From Chitinophagaceae bacterium UBA1930 (GTDB lineage: Bacteria > Bacteroidota > Bacteroidia > Chitinophagales > Chitinophagaceae), in contig DDFK01000002.1 in NCBI GenBank assembly GCA_002337145.1, positions 1,736,868 to 1,800,867 on the forward strand: a stretch of 64,000 nucleotides of DNA, in the 5' to 3' direction. Shown piece by piece: positions 24,889 through 34,134 of this stretch; the first letter of the stretch is position 1; each line of letters opens with the position of its first letter. Below the pieces are notes generated by a model, which saw nothing but the letters and a program-made list of their open reading frames with translations, did not search any database and was not told the origin of the DNA. The position numbers and the translations under genes were made by a program.

Positions 24889-26532
24889 TTACAAACTTAC
24901 CCCACGTTTCCATGGAATGAAATCATCTTGGTTCAATAGCACAGCTTTGGGTACCACTTCGCCACTTGCGGCTTTGATGCAGTATTCCAAAATATCTTCG
25001 CCCATCTGTTCAATGGTTTTGATACCATCAATTACATCGCCGGTGTTGATGTCAATAATATCGCCCATCCTTTTTGTCAAAGACGAGTTGGTGGATACTT
25101 TGATTACGGGACAAACAGGGTTGCCTGTTGGTGTGCCCAAACCGGTGGTGAACAATATCAATGTGGCACCGCTTGCAGCTTTACCAGTTGTAGCTTCCAC
25201 ATCATTGCCCGGTGTGCATACGAGGTTCAAACCGGGTTTTGTTGCAGGCTCTGTATAGTCCAGCACATCTTCAACAGGCGATGTACCGCCTTTTTTTGCG
25301 GCACCATTGCTTTTAATGGCATCGGTTATCAAACCGTCTTTTATATTGCCTGGCGATGGGTTCATGTGGAAACCGGAACCGACCCTTTCGGCTGAATCGC
25401 TGTAGGCTTTCATTAAGCCCATGAACTTTCTTGCTTTGGGTTCTTCTTTTGTCCTGTCAATCAGGTCCTGTTCGGCACCGCATAGTTCCGGGAACTCGGC
25501 CAACAGAACCGTACCACCCAACCCTACCAACAGATCGCTGGTATAACCAACGGCAGGGTTGGCAGATATACCGCTGAAACCATCGCTGCCACCGCATTTT
25601 ACGCCAAGCACCAGTTTATTTAATGGTGCAGGTGAGCGTTCCATTTTATTGATTTCAACAAGACCAATAAATGTTTTTTTGATGGCTTCGGCAATCAATG
25701 ATTCTTCGCTTTGCGATTGCTGCTGTTCAAAAATGTACAATGGTTTATCGAAGTTGGGGTTGCGTTCCTTAAGGTCGTTCAAAAAATCCTGCGTCTGCAG
25801 GTTCTGGCAACCAAGGCTTAATACGGTAACACCTGCAACATTGGGATGGTCTGCATAAGCAGCCAGTAACTTGCTCAACACCGCCGCATCCTGGCGTATG
25901 CCACCGCAACCACCTTGATGGTTGAGGAACTTGATGCCATCTACATTTTTAAACGGACGGTTGCTGTTGTCGATATTGGCTGATGGTGACAGATCGAGAT
26001 TGTTTACATCCTCGTTCTTTTTATAGGCTTCCAATAATTGATGTGTATAGCTTTTGTACTTGTCTGTTACAGCATAGCCGAGTTCGTTGTGCATGGCTTC
26101 GCGGATCACATCGAGGTTGCGGTTCTCGCAGAACACCGTTGGCACAAACAGCCAATAATTGGCCGTGCCTACTTTGCCATCTTTTCTGTGGTAACCATTG
26201 AATGTGCGACCTTGAAATTTTGATGTATCGGGTGCATGCCATTCATAATGGTACGGACGAAATTCATAAGGTTCTGCTGCATGTTTCAGGTTGTCTGTAC
26301 TCATACGCATGCCTTTTAAAACAAGGTGCTGAATTTTGCCCACCAGTACGCCATACATGATCACTTCTTCGCCTGTGTTCATATCCGCCACATAGAATTT
26401 GTGTTTTGCGGGAATGTCTTCTTGCATCACAAATGTTTCGCCATTGTAATCAACAGTTTCGCCTTTTGCAAGGTCCTGCAATGCAACGATCACATTGTCT
26501 TTGGGATTTACTTTTAAAACTTTATTGCCCAC
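24889..26532 (-). CDS. uxaA: altronate dehydratase
   Basis: 547 residues starting with GTG at 26532, which is needed to include the N-terminal SAF domain (KVLKVNPKDNVIVALQDLAKGE). The catalytic UxaA part follows: HQGGCGGIRQDA, VLSLGCQNLQ, KCGGSDGFSGISANPA, TVLLAEFPELCGAE and FTTGLGTPTGNPVCPV. The cysteines fit the iron-dependent active site. The enzyme dehydrates D-altronate to 2-keto-3-deoxy-D-gluconate. Both domains are in one chain, as in E. coli. KdgK and KdgA for the next steps are not in this window. Confidence 0.95.
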   Translation of the reverse strand: MGNKVLKVNPKDNVIVALQDLAKGETVDYNGETFVMQEDIPAKHKFYVADMNTGEEVIMYGVLVGKIQHLVLKGMRMSTDNLKHAAEPYEFRPYHYEWHAPDTSKFQGRTFNGYHRKDGKVGTANYWLFVPTVFCENRNLDVIREAMHNELGYAVTDKYKSYTHQLLEAYKKNEDVNNLDLSPSANIDNSNRPFKNVDGIKFLNHQGGCGGIRQDAAVLSKLLAAYADHPNVAGVTVLSLGCQNLQTQDFLNDLKERNPNFDKPLYIFEQQQSQSEESLIAEAIKKTFIGLVEINKMERSPAPLNKLVLGVKCGGSDGFSGISANPAVGYTSDLLVGLGGTVLLAEFPELCGAEQDLIDRTKEEPKARKFMGLMKAYSDSAERVGSGFHMNPSPGNIKDGLITDAIKSNGAAKKGGTSPVEDVLDYTEPATKPGLNLVCTPGNDVEATTGKAASGATLILFTTGLGTPTGNPVCPVIKVSTNSSLTKRMGDIIDINTGDVIDGIKTIEQMGEDILEYCIKAASGEVVPKAVLLNQDDFIPWKRGVSL

Positions 26533-26594
26533 TTTCTATTGGTTAATTAGTTAATCTGTTTACTAGTTTATTCGTTAACTGGTTTGTTGTTTAC

Positions 26595-26624
26595 GTATGG
26601 CACACTTTAAAAGTGTAGCCATAC
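26595..26624 (-). terminator. intercistronic hairpin between uxaB and uxaA
   Basis: Stem GTATGGC plus ACACTT with loop TTAA and one bulged A, pairing to AAGTGT and GCCATAC. It is in the 110-bp gap after uxaB. No T run follows on the minus strand, so full termination is doubtful; it may protect the upstream message or reduce read-through. Confidence 0.55.
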
Positions 26625-26642
26625 TTGATACGTGTGGCCACA

Positions 26643-28175
26643 CTAGGTGCCCACCTGTTCTTTGTTCTGTTCCAGATCGGTTAAGGTTTCTGTGAATTTA
26701 CCTTGCATGAATGCGAGCAGGTAATTGGTTACTGCATCTGCAAAGCCGTTCAGTTTGCTTAGATCCGTGCCCCATAATTCGGTATTGCTTAAAGCCGTGT
26801 TTACCACACCTACGGCTTTTTCTGTTTGCCAAAGGTTCTGGTAGTATGCAGCATACTCATCTTGAATATGGTATTCAGTACCATTTCTGCTGCCATAGTA
26901 TCTACCGTCTTTTTCCTGCTCCACTTTCATGAACAACAAATAGGCAGCAAAACCGATTGCCATGTATTGCGGCACATCGTCGTTGCGTTTGTAATGCTCC
27001 ACAATCAATGGCTGGTTACGCATTTTCATTTTACCGGTATAGTTCATGGTAATGCTTAGCCAACGGTGGTCGATGTTGGGATTGCGGAAGCGGTCTATTA
27101 CACCTTTTGCAAATTCGTATGCTTCGAGCCTTGATATCTCCACGTTTTCGATGCATGGTGCAATTTCGTGTGTCATTAAATCGTGCACGTATAGGCTGGT
27201 TGGTTTGTCAACCATGGCTTCTTTAACGGTATCGAAACCTGCCAGGAATGCAAGCCCGCAAGTAAAGGTATGCGTACCGTTTAGCAGACGCAGTTTCAGT
27301 TCGCGGAACTTGTTGATGTTGGGTGCTATAACAATGCCTTTGTCTACCTGTGCAAATGACAGTACCTGTTTGCTTTTTTCGCTGGATGTTTCAATGGCCC
27401 ATAAGCTGTATACCTCGCTCATGATCATGAGGTCGTCTTTATAGCCCAGTCTGTTTTCGGTTGCCCCGTGCTGGTCTGCGGGGAGCTTGCCCGGCACGAT
27501 CCTATCTACTAAAGAATTGCAGAAATCGTTGGCGGTTTCCAGCCAGTTGATGAATGCTGCATCGAGGTTGTTGAGTTTTGCCAACTGCAGAATAATGAGC
27601 TTTAATTTGGTACCGTTATCAATGATCAGTTCCGTAGGCACAATGACCATACCTGCATCGGCACTACCGTTGAAGATGGTGTAACGCTCGTGTAAAAATG
27701 CCAATAATTTTCCGGGGAAAGAGGAAGGTGGCGTGTTGGTTATCTTATCGTTTTCATCCAGCACGATACCTACTTCGGTTGTGTTGGAGAGTACGAGTTT
27801 CATTTCTGGATTGGCAGCACATTTGAGTATTTCTGCCCAGTCTGTTTTGGCCGATAGCACACGGCTGATGGATGCGTTGATGATGTCTTCTTCTATCAAT
27901 ACATTGTTCTGCACGCCTTTGATACAGTGCGTGAACAGGCCATCCTGTTGCGAAAATTCATCGGCACCACCGTTGCCGGTTGATTTGACCACTACCACCC
28001 TACCGTTGAATACATTTTGTTTGTTGGCTTTGTCAATATAATAATCGGGCAGGCCACGTAACAAGACCCCTGTACCGAACTGGAGCACTTTTTCGGGTAG
28101 CTCAAAAATGTTGGCGAAAGGTACACTCAGTCCTTCTGCTTTAATGGTTGCAATACTTTGCTTGTTCAAAATCAT
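26643..28175 (-). CDS. uxaB: tagaturonate reductase (altronate oxidoreductase)
   Basis: 510 residues from ATG 28175, preceded on the minus strand by GGAG about 10 bases before the start, one of the few clear ribosome sites here. Long-chain mannitol dehydrogenase family: VLQFGTGVLLRGLPDYYID is the NAD-binding loop, followed by SNTTEVGI, IVPTELIIDNG, RIVPGKLP and the catalytic LRLLNGTHTFTCGLAFLAG with its Lys/Asn/His region. It reduces D-tagaturonate to D-altronate with NADH. It lies 13 bp downstream of the pectinesterase gene and is very probably in the same transcript. Confidence 0.95.
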   Translation of the reverse strand: MILNKQSIATIKAEGLSVPFANIFELPEKVLQFGTGVLLRGLPDYYIDKANKQNVFNGRVVVVKSTGNGGADEFSQQDGLFTHCIKGVQNNVLIEEDIINASISRVLSAKTDWAEILKCAANPEMKLVLSNTTEVGIVLDENDKITNTPPSSFPGKLLAFLHERYTIFNGSADAGMVIVPTELIIDNGTKLKLIILQLAKLNNLDAAFINWLETANDFCNSLVDRIVPGKLPADQHGATENRLGYKDDLMIMSEVYSLWAIETSSEKSKQVLSFAQVDKGIVIAPNINKFRELKLRLLNGTHTFTCGLAFLAGFDTVKEAMVDKPTSLYVHDLMTHEIAPCIENVEISRLEAYEFAKGVIDRFRNPNIDHRWLSITMNYTGKMKMRNQPLIVEHYKRNDDVPQYMAIGFAAYLLFMKVEQEKDGRYYGSRNGTEYHIQDEYAAYYQNLWQTEKAVGVVNTALSNTELWGTDLSKLNGFADAVTNYLLAFMQGKFTETLTDLEQNKEQVGT

Positions 28176-28188
28176 CTGTTGTTGCTCC

Positions 28189-29202
28189 TTAATCTTTTAA
28201 CGGGTTCCATTTGTTGCCAAATACCCAGTTTGCATTTATATTGTCTGCATCAGGCTTGCCTGCTGCTTTATCCAAATTGTTGCCGAACCATTTGTAGTCG
28301 CCGCCTTTGCGGTGACAGTTGTAATAGTAGATCCTTTCGCCCCATTGAATGGTGTTGCTTGTTGCCACAAGGTAAATAGGTGCATCGGCCATTTCTTTTG
28401 CGAATGAACAATTGATCAAATAGAACTGTGCATCCCTGTGGTAGCGGCCCAGCTTGAAACCTTCGTAACCTTCGAAAGAACAGTTTTTCAATACCGTTTT
28501 TGAATCTTCGTATTTGCTGCCATCGTGCCAGATACTTGCGGGGCCGGTATGTGCATAAAACTTGCAGTTTTCTGCGTAGGCCCAACCACGAGGGCAGTAA
28601 AAATCCACACCGCCTTCCATTACACAGTCCTTGAAATAGAACATACCTGCTTCTACATTCCAGGGACTCACGGTATCGCCGCCAAAAGCTTTGAGTATGC
28701 AGTTGATGACTTTTAACCTGGTTGTACCAAAAGAACGCAATGCCATTTGGTGGCCATCTTTCCGCACTTTCTTCTCCCCCTTTGCGGTATCGCTTTTACA
28801 AGGCACCGTTGTTTCTTTGTCGTTGTCGAAACCGTAACTATTGGTAATGGTCAGGTTCTTTAACGTGATGTCGCTGCCTTTCAGGTTCAATGTTGCTACG
28901 CCCCAATCGTCTGCATTGCCGCAACGCCAAATATCCCTTGCAATTGCCTGCGTAAGCACGGTTGCTTCTTTGCTTTCGCCTTCTATAACAATATTGTTTT
29001 TTTCAATAAATACCTTTTCGTTATAGATACCATTCTTAACAAAAATTGTTCTTGTTTTATCTGCGTTATCCGTTAAGCTATTGATGGCTTCCTGTATTGT
29101 TTTAAAATTGCCGCCACCATTTGCATCAACAATAATTCTTTGTTGGGCAAACGAAGAAACAGATGCAATTATAAAACAATATAACAGAAAAGCCTTGTTC
29201 AT
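28189..29202 (-). CDS. pectinesterase (CE8) with altered active-site motifs
   Basis: 337 residues; signal peptide to about residue 19 (SVSSFAQ). A right-handed beta-helix of the CE8 type: VDANGGGNFKTIQEAI at the start, IFVKNGIYNEKVFIEKNN, then the active region. The nucleophilic Asp is kept in GGVDFYCPRG (Asp200) and the second Asp in GGDTV (Asp176); the Arg is in LGRYH (Arg253). Compared with the canonical QDT, VDFIFG and LGRPW motifs, the Gln before Asp176 is Gly, the FIFG loop differs and the Trp is His255. The upstream Gln (Gln152) is present. It probably demethylates pectin before GH28 and PL10 act. It ends 13 bp before uxaB. Confidence 0.85.
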   Translation of the reverse strand: MNKAFLLYCFIIASVSSFAQQRIIVDANGGGNFKTIQEAINSLTDNADKTRTIFVKNGIYNEKVFIEKNNIVIEGESKEATVLTQAIARDIWRCGNADDWGVATLNLKGSDITLKNLTITNSYGFDNDKETTVPCKSDTAKGEKKVRKDGHQMALRSFGTTRLKVINCILKAFGGDTVSPWNVEAGMFYFKDCVMEGGVDFYCPRGWAYAENCKFYAHTGPASIWHDGSKYEDSKTVLKNCSFEGYEGFKLGRYHRDAQFYLINCSFAKEMADAPIYLVATSNTIQWGERIYYYNCHRKGGDYKWFGNNLDKAAGKPDADNINANWVFGNKWNPLKD

Positions 29203-29207
29203 ATATG

Positions 29208-30239
29208 TTAACTATTCTTCTTTAACCATTTGGGATATTCTTTCTCTAGCAATTCTTTTGGCCATGTGCCGTACCATGCATAGCCCGTTCTTCTTTCATT
29301 TTCAATTTCCGATACTTTTTTACGTTTGATGCTGTCCCTACCAGAGAAGAAAGGTTCATTGGTATCAATGTCGTAAAACCTTGCCCAGATAACGCTGGTG
29401 GAGTCTGCAATCAGCACCCTGTCCCTTCCTTTTGGTTGGGTGGGGTCCTGTATGTCCACAAATTTGTAGCCAACGATCTTCGATTTTTCGAACCATTGCA
29501 CTGCACTGTTGATGGCATTTTTTATTTCGGGTGAAGGGTTTTCTACCTTCATCAAAAAGCGTACGATACCCACACTTTCGCTACCGCTGATGGATTCCAG
29601 TTCAAATTTGCGGGCCATTGCGGGCTGCAAGGTGTTTTCGTTGTATTGGGCACACCAGGCGGTTAACTGTTTCTTTACTTTGATCTGTGTTTTCAAAATG
29701 CATTGAATGCCCCTTTGGATGGCTTTGTTTGCTTTGGGTATCAATGTGGAATCGACCACATCAAAATCATCTGTCTTTTTTGTAAGGTCGTACAGTACGT
29801 TCATGGCATTGATCATGGCATCGTCGTTGTAAGTGATCTCGTGCCTGTACGAACTGAGGTCGGGGTAAAACTGTGGCCAGCCGCCATTTTTGTATTGGGC
29901 TTCAAGCAGGTATTTAATGCCTTTTTCAGCAGCCTTTAAATATGCGGGATTGTTTTCTTTTTTGTATGCTTTTAGCAGGTAGCGTATTTCGGTGGTGGTT
30001 GCTTTGTTGTCTATCGTGGCATCGTTGCGGTTGTGTTCGTCTTTTATGGATGCTTTTTCAGCTTCGTTGTATATGCGTTTGTAGTCGATGGCCCTTTCTT
30101 CGTAATGCTTGGGCCAACCGCCTTCGCTGCGTTGAAACAGGAGCATGTTGTCTGCTACCATGTCTTGTGCATGCAGTACCGATGCATGCAGCACAAGCAT
30201 CGCCAAAAAGCATTTACCTATATTTATTTTATTCTTCAT
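29208..30239 (-). CDS. pelA: pectate lyase, PL10 family
   Basis: 343 residues; signal peptide to about residue 24 (VLHASVLHAQ). The (alpha/alpha)3-type PL10 fold is indicated by SEGGWPKHYEERAIDY, the DNKATTTEIRYLLKAY helix, NGGWPQFYPDLSSYRHEITYNDDAM and the late RRTGYAWYGTWP. The aspartate and arginine rich cleft fits calcium-dependent beta-elimination of polygalacturonate. It yields unsaturated oligogalacturonates that the adjacent GH105 enzyme can trim. It sits 17 bp after GH105 and 5 bp before the pectinesterase gene. The signal peptide suggests periplasmic or surface location; no lipobox is seen. Confidence 0.93.
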   Translation of the reverse strand: MKNKINIGKCFLAMLVLHASVLHAQDMVADNMLLFQRSEGGWPKHYEERAIDYKRIYNEAEKASIKDEHNRNDATIDNKATTTEIRYLLKAYKKENNPAYLKAAEKGIKYLLEAQYKNGGWPQFYPDLSSYRHEITYNDDAMINAMNVLYDLTKKTDDFDVVDSTLIPKANKAIQRGIQCILKTQIKVKKQLTAWCAQYNENTLQPAMARKFELESISGSESVGIVRFLMKVENPSPEIKNAINSAVQWFEKSKIVGYKFVDIQDPTQPKGRDRVLIADSTSVIWARFYDIDTNEPFFSGRDSIKRKKVSEIENERRTGYAWYGTWPKELLEKEYPKWLKKNS

Positions 30240-30256
30240 TTACCTGTTGAATAAGT

Positions 30257-32149
30257 TTAGTTTTTGATCTGGGCCAGCCACCATTTCACCAAATCGTTTG
30301 CCGCTTTGAAATTGTCGAAATCGGAAGGCAGTTTCCTTCCGTCAACATATTCGTTGTACAACCAGGGGTCGCCAACTGCAAACACGGTTCCTTTGCCAAC
30401 TTTGGCAACAGCCATAATATTGTCGCCCTTATCTGTGTACACTGCTTTTGCGGTACCGCTTAGTTTTAAGGTGGAAATTTCTTTCAGGTACAGTTTCCTT
30501 GCTGTCTTAAAAATGGCATCGCCATCGGCAACGGTCAATGCACCCATTTCAAACTGTTTGCCATCCACATGGTTGCGGCTGTCTTCGTTGAAATGGATAC
30601 CGAATTTTTCGCTCAATGTATTGAAGTGCTCAAACTCTGCATTCCCCTTATCGTTGTGCAGCAGTACCAGTACACCACCTGCTTTTACCCAGTTGTACAC
30701 CGCTTCCACATCGTTTGGCTTTACATAATTTGGTTTGGGGTTATCGGTTATATTGTCTGCATCAACAATGATGTACAGGTTTGCACCTTTCAAGTTGGCA
30801 GCCGTTGGTGCTGCACTCAATGTTTTGGTGGCTGCACCATAGCTATTGAACAGATTGCCCAATAAAGAGAAACCGCCATTGCTTTTTTCATCCCATTTGT
30901 AGTGCCAGTATTTTTCCCTGCCGGTGATGTCTTTCTTTTTCTCGGCGTTGAACCAGTTGTCGAGCAGAACGGTTTTGCCTTTGGCAACCGAAAGTGTCGG
31001 TAACAGTTCCATTTCGTTTGCTGCCATGAGGAATGCACCCACACCTTTGGGATCGTTTACAATTACAGGCTCGCTCATATAGTATTGAAAACTTCCATCA
31101 CGGTAAGGCTTGCCGCCGAGGCCGCTTACCTTAACGGTGCCATGCAGGTTGGTTTGGCCGTTTTCTTCTTTGATGAATGTTTTGGTAATGCCATCGTAGC
31201 CTTTTTGGGCGATGGCTATTTTGGATGCAGGCAAATAGCCCTTACGTACGCCTTTGGCAATGGTGTACACAAATTGCGATGATGCTGATGCTTCGAAGTA
31301 GTTTTTTTGTTTGTCCGGACCATCATAAGCCAGTATATCGTACCAAAGGCCGGTCTGTTTGTCCTGCACTTTTTCTATGGCATTTACCAAGCGGTTCAAT
31401 ATATCTATGAGTGCTTTTCTTTGGGGATGATTTTCGGGGAAGAACTCCAATGCATCTACCAAGGCAGTACCATACCAGCCCATGGCCCTTGCCCAAAAAA
31501 GTGGTGATGTGCCTGTTTGTTTGTTGGCCCATTGCTGTTCTTTGCTTTCGTCCCACCCGTGGTAGAGCAGACCAGTTTTGGCATCCCTTGCATGTTTTTC
31601 CATCCAGATAAACTGGTTGGCAACATCATTGAAAGCCGTGTCTTCATTGGCCAGCATGGCATACTCTGCATAAAAAGGTTCACCCATGTACAGGCCATCC
31701 AGCCACATTTGATAAGGGTACACTTTTTTATGCCAGAAGCCACCTTCGTTCGTACGTGGGTGGTGCCTTAACTGTTCACGCAAAAGCGAAGCAGCTTTCC
31801 AGTATTTTTCTTTTTCGGTAATGCGGTACAGCAGCAATAAAAGTTTGCCGTTGTTGATGTGGTCTATATTGTATTCATCGGGTTTGTAGGTTCTTATGGT
31901 GCCATCCTCTTGTACATAGAAGTCCATCTGTTTCTGTATGTAGTTGTAGTATTTGGCATCGGCCGTTTTGTACCATACGCCTTCCATGCCTTTTAACACC
32001 ACGCCCATATCGTAGCTCCATTTAGAGAAGACGGAGTCTTTCCAGATGGTCATTACAGTTTTGGCCATGCGTTCACTGTAACTGTTCTGGGAATAAGCTT
32101 TCACCACCAGCAACAAGCAACATATCGTTATTATTTTCTTCATGTTCAT
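30257..32149 (-). CDS. GH105 unsaturated rhamnogalacturonyl/galacturonyl hydrolase with C-terminal ThuA/DUF4350-like domain
   Basis: 630 residues from ATG 32149; signal peptide to about residue 20 (VVKAYSQ). The GH88/GH105 barrel (about 25-370) shows WSYDMGVVLKGMEG, NIDHINNGKLLLLLYRIT, the acid-bearing QMWLDGLYMGEPFYAEYA, LFWARAMGWYGTALVDAL and the closing DGSFQYYMSEPVIVNDPKG. A second domain (about 410-630; NLYIIVDADNITDN, AGGVLVLLHND, GKGTVFAVGDPW) resembles a ThuA/DUF4350 glutamine-amidotransferase-like fold; it may bind carbohydrate or stabilise the enzyme. GH105 removes the unsaturated uronate from lyase products. It follows GH28 by 97 bp on the same strand. Confidence 0.9.
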   Translation of the reverse strand: MNMKKIITICCLLLVVKAYSQNSYSERMAKTVMTIWKDSVFSKWSYDMGVVLKGMEGVWYKTADAKYYNYIQKQMDFYVQEDGTIRTYKPDEYNIDHINNGKLLLLLYRITEKEKYWKAASLLREQLRHHPRTNEGGFWHKKVYPYQMWLDGLYMGEPFYAEYAMLANEDTAFNDVANQFIWMEKHARDAKTGLLYHGWDESKEQQWANKQTGTSPLFWARAMGWYGTALVDALEFFPENHPQRKALIDILNRLVNAIEKVQDKQTGLWYDILAYDGPDKQKNYFEASASSQFVYTIAKGVRKGYLPASKIAIAQKGYDGITKTFIKEENGQTNLHGTVKVSGLGGKPYRDGSFQYYMSEPVIVNDPKGVGAFLMAANEMELLPTLSVAKGKTVLLDNWFNAEKKKDITGREKYWHYKWDEKSNGGFSLLGNLFNSYGAATKTLSAAPTAANLKGANLYIIVDADNITDNPKPNYVKPNDVEAVYNWVKAGGVLVLLHNDKGNAEFEHFNTLSEKFGIHFNEDSRNHVDGKQFEMGALTVADGDAIFKTARKLYLKEISTLKLSGTAKAVYTDKGDNIMAVAKVGKGTVFAVGDPWLYNEYVDGRKLPSDFDNFKAANDLVKWWLAQIKN

Positions 32150-32246
32150 TTTCCTCAAAAAATACATTAATTTTTCAGAACCTATAGCAATATGCGAATT
32201 AAGCACCGCATTTTGCTGTATTATCCTACGCTGTTGATGTAATTAT

Positions 32247-33899
32247 TTACTTTATTTCTACCAGGTTTTCCTTTGCCCCGAAGCCGATATCGAGTTTCTT
32301 TTTGGCTTTAGTGGCATCTGTGTTCAATAGTTTGATACTGCCGCTCCTGTCGCCCTGTACCTGTAACAACAGTTCTGCTGCATCGTTGTACCTTATTTTG
32401 TTCAGTACAATACCATCACTGTTCAATATATAGGCAACAGGGTCTGTTTGTTTGGTAATCAAGTTAACGTTGGTAATGTTTACGCCGCTGGCTTCCTGTA
32501 TATCGATGCCTTTATTGGCCTGCAATACCATGTTCTCTAAATTGATGTTCTTAATGTGCATTTCGGGAATGCCACGTATGAGTATGGCCTTTTCTGCACC
32601 GTTGCACACTACGTTTTTTACATAGAAGTCCCTGAACTGCGGTGTGCTTTCGTCAACCTTCTTGAACTCCACTACCGGCGGCTCACGTTTTTCATCGGCC
32701 AAAGGCACCGGGTCTTTTGCCATGTAATACATATCAAATAGTATGGCTTCGCCAACAATATCTTTCATGTTGATATTGTTTACGTAAATCTTTTCAACAA
32801 TACCGCCCCTGCCCCTTGTAGTCTTGAAACGAAGGCCAATATCTGTACCGATAAAAGAGCAATCGTTTACCCAGATATTTTTTGCACCGCCGCTCATTTC
32901 GCTACCAATTACAAAACCACCATGGGCATGGTACACTACGCAGTTGCGTATAATGCCATTTTCGGTTGGCATATTACGTTTGCGGCCTTCCTCGTCGCGG
33001 CCGCTTTTGATGCAGATGCCATCGTCGCCCACATCAAAAGTGCTGTTTTCAATTACAAAATTCTTGCAGCTTTCTATGTCTATGCCATCGCCATTCTGGG
33101 CATACCAAGGGTTTTTGGCGTAAACGTTCCTTACAGTCAGGTCTTCACACATCAACGGATGCAGGTTCCAGGCGGGTGAGTTCTGGAAAGTTACCCCTTC
33201 CAACAAAACGGTTTTACAGTTGGTAAGCACCACCAGGTTGGGACGAAGGAAATCCTTGTAGGTTTCCACGTCCTGTTTTGAAATACCGTTGGCGATAACA
33301 CCCGGGTTCTTAGTCTTGCTGCCCTTCATCGATTTCTCGGAAGGATACCATGTTTTCTTATCGTCGCTCAGCATACCGCCACTGGCTATCTTGTTTTTCC
33401 ATTGGCTTTCGGTAAGCTTTTCCTTTTTTACCATACGCCATGCATCGCCATTGCCATCAATGATACCAGAGCCGGTAATGCCAATATTGGTGGCGTTGGT
33501 TGCAGATACCGGCGATTGGTTGCGGTAAGCGGGCAAACCTTCCCAGTTTGTCTCTATCAATGCGTATTGGTTAAAATCGCTGGTAAACTGCAAAACTGCA
33601 TTCTGTTGCAAGTGCAGGTTCACATTGCTTTTTATGACAACGGGCCCAGTAATCCAGAGGCCATTGGGCACCAGCACGGTACCGCCACCCTGTTTGTTGC
33701 AGGCATCGATTGCTTTGTTGATAGCATCTGTATTCAGTGAGATACCATCTGCAACTGCACCGTACCTAACAATATTGAAAGTGTCTTTTTTAAATTTGGC
33801 CTGCTTTACACCCGGCAATTTCTGGGCATTTGCCAGACCTATAGAAAATATACTAGCAATGCAAACAGTTATGATTGCATGTTGGCAAAATCGTTTCAT
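32247..33899 (-). CDS. polygalacturonase, GH28
   Basis: 550 residues; signal peptide to about residue 25 (SIGLANAQ). The GH28 beta-helix has all four sequence marks: NGDGID (about 267-272), VGDDGICIKSG (about 287-297), the catalytic-side HGGFVIGSE (about 323) and the RFKTTRGRGG segment (about 355). The three aspartates supply the inverting active site. GH28 hydrolyses homogalacturonan or rhamnogalacturonan, probably releasing galacturonate for UxaC. It is the first gene of the cluster and faces the LacI-type regulator across 235 bp that hold a candidate operator. There is a 40-residue insert before NLVVLTN, with a Lys/Ser-rich sequence. Confidence 0.94.
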   Translation of the reverse strand: MKRFCQHAIITVCIASIFSIGLANAQKLPGVKQAKFKKDTFNIVRYGAVADGISLNTDAINKAIDACNKQGGGTVLVPNGLWITGPVVIKSNVNLHLQQNAVLQFTSDFNQYALIETNWEGLPAYRNQSPVSATNATNIGITGSGIIDGNGDAWRMVKKEKLTESQWKNKIASGGMLSDDKKTWYPSEKSMKGSKTKNPGVIANGISKQDVETYKDFLRPNLVVLTNCKTVLLEGVTFQNSPAWNLHPLMCEDLTVRNVYAKNPWYAQNGDGIDIESCKNFVIENSTFDVGDDGICIKSGRDEEGRKRNMPTENGIIRNCVVYHAHGGFVIGSEMSGGAKNIWVNDCSFIGTDIGLRFKTTRGRGGIVEKIYVNNINMKDIVGEAILFDMYYMAKDPVPLADEKREPPVVEFKKVDESTPQFRDFYVKNVVCNGAEKAILIRGIPEMHIKNINLENMVLQANKGIDIQEASGVNITNVNLITKQTDPVAYILNSDGIVLNKIRYNDAAELLLQVQGDRSGSIKLLNTDATKAKKKLDIGFGAKENLVEIK

Positions 33900-34001
33900 A
33901 TATTATTTGTTTGCAATTTGAATTTGATGTACCCTATCAATTGCATGAACAATGCTACTTAGTAATTGGCTAAGGCTGCGGGTATTGCAATTGTTTTTTT
34001 A

Positions 34002-34015
34002 CGCAAACGTTTCCG
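34002..34015. promoter_or_regulatory. candidate LacI-family operator between GH28 and its regulator
   Basis: A palindrome centred on CG: AAACGTTT at 34005-34012, extended to CGCAAACGTTTCCG with one mismatch. CpG-centred palindromes are the standard site type for LacI-family proteins. It is 103 bp before the GH28 start and 120 bp before the regulator start. A related half-site TTGCAAGCGTTAA is at about 34079-34091. Confidence 0.62.
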
Positions 34016-34134
34016 ATAACGATGGTATTTTATGTATTTTTAAGGTTCCAAAGAATAAGGCAAAAAATGATGCATAACTTGCAAGCGTTAAACGACCTGT
34101 AATTGTTAAACTCGCTATAAAGAAAACTTGCTGA

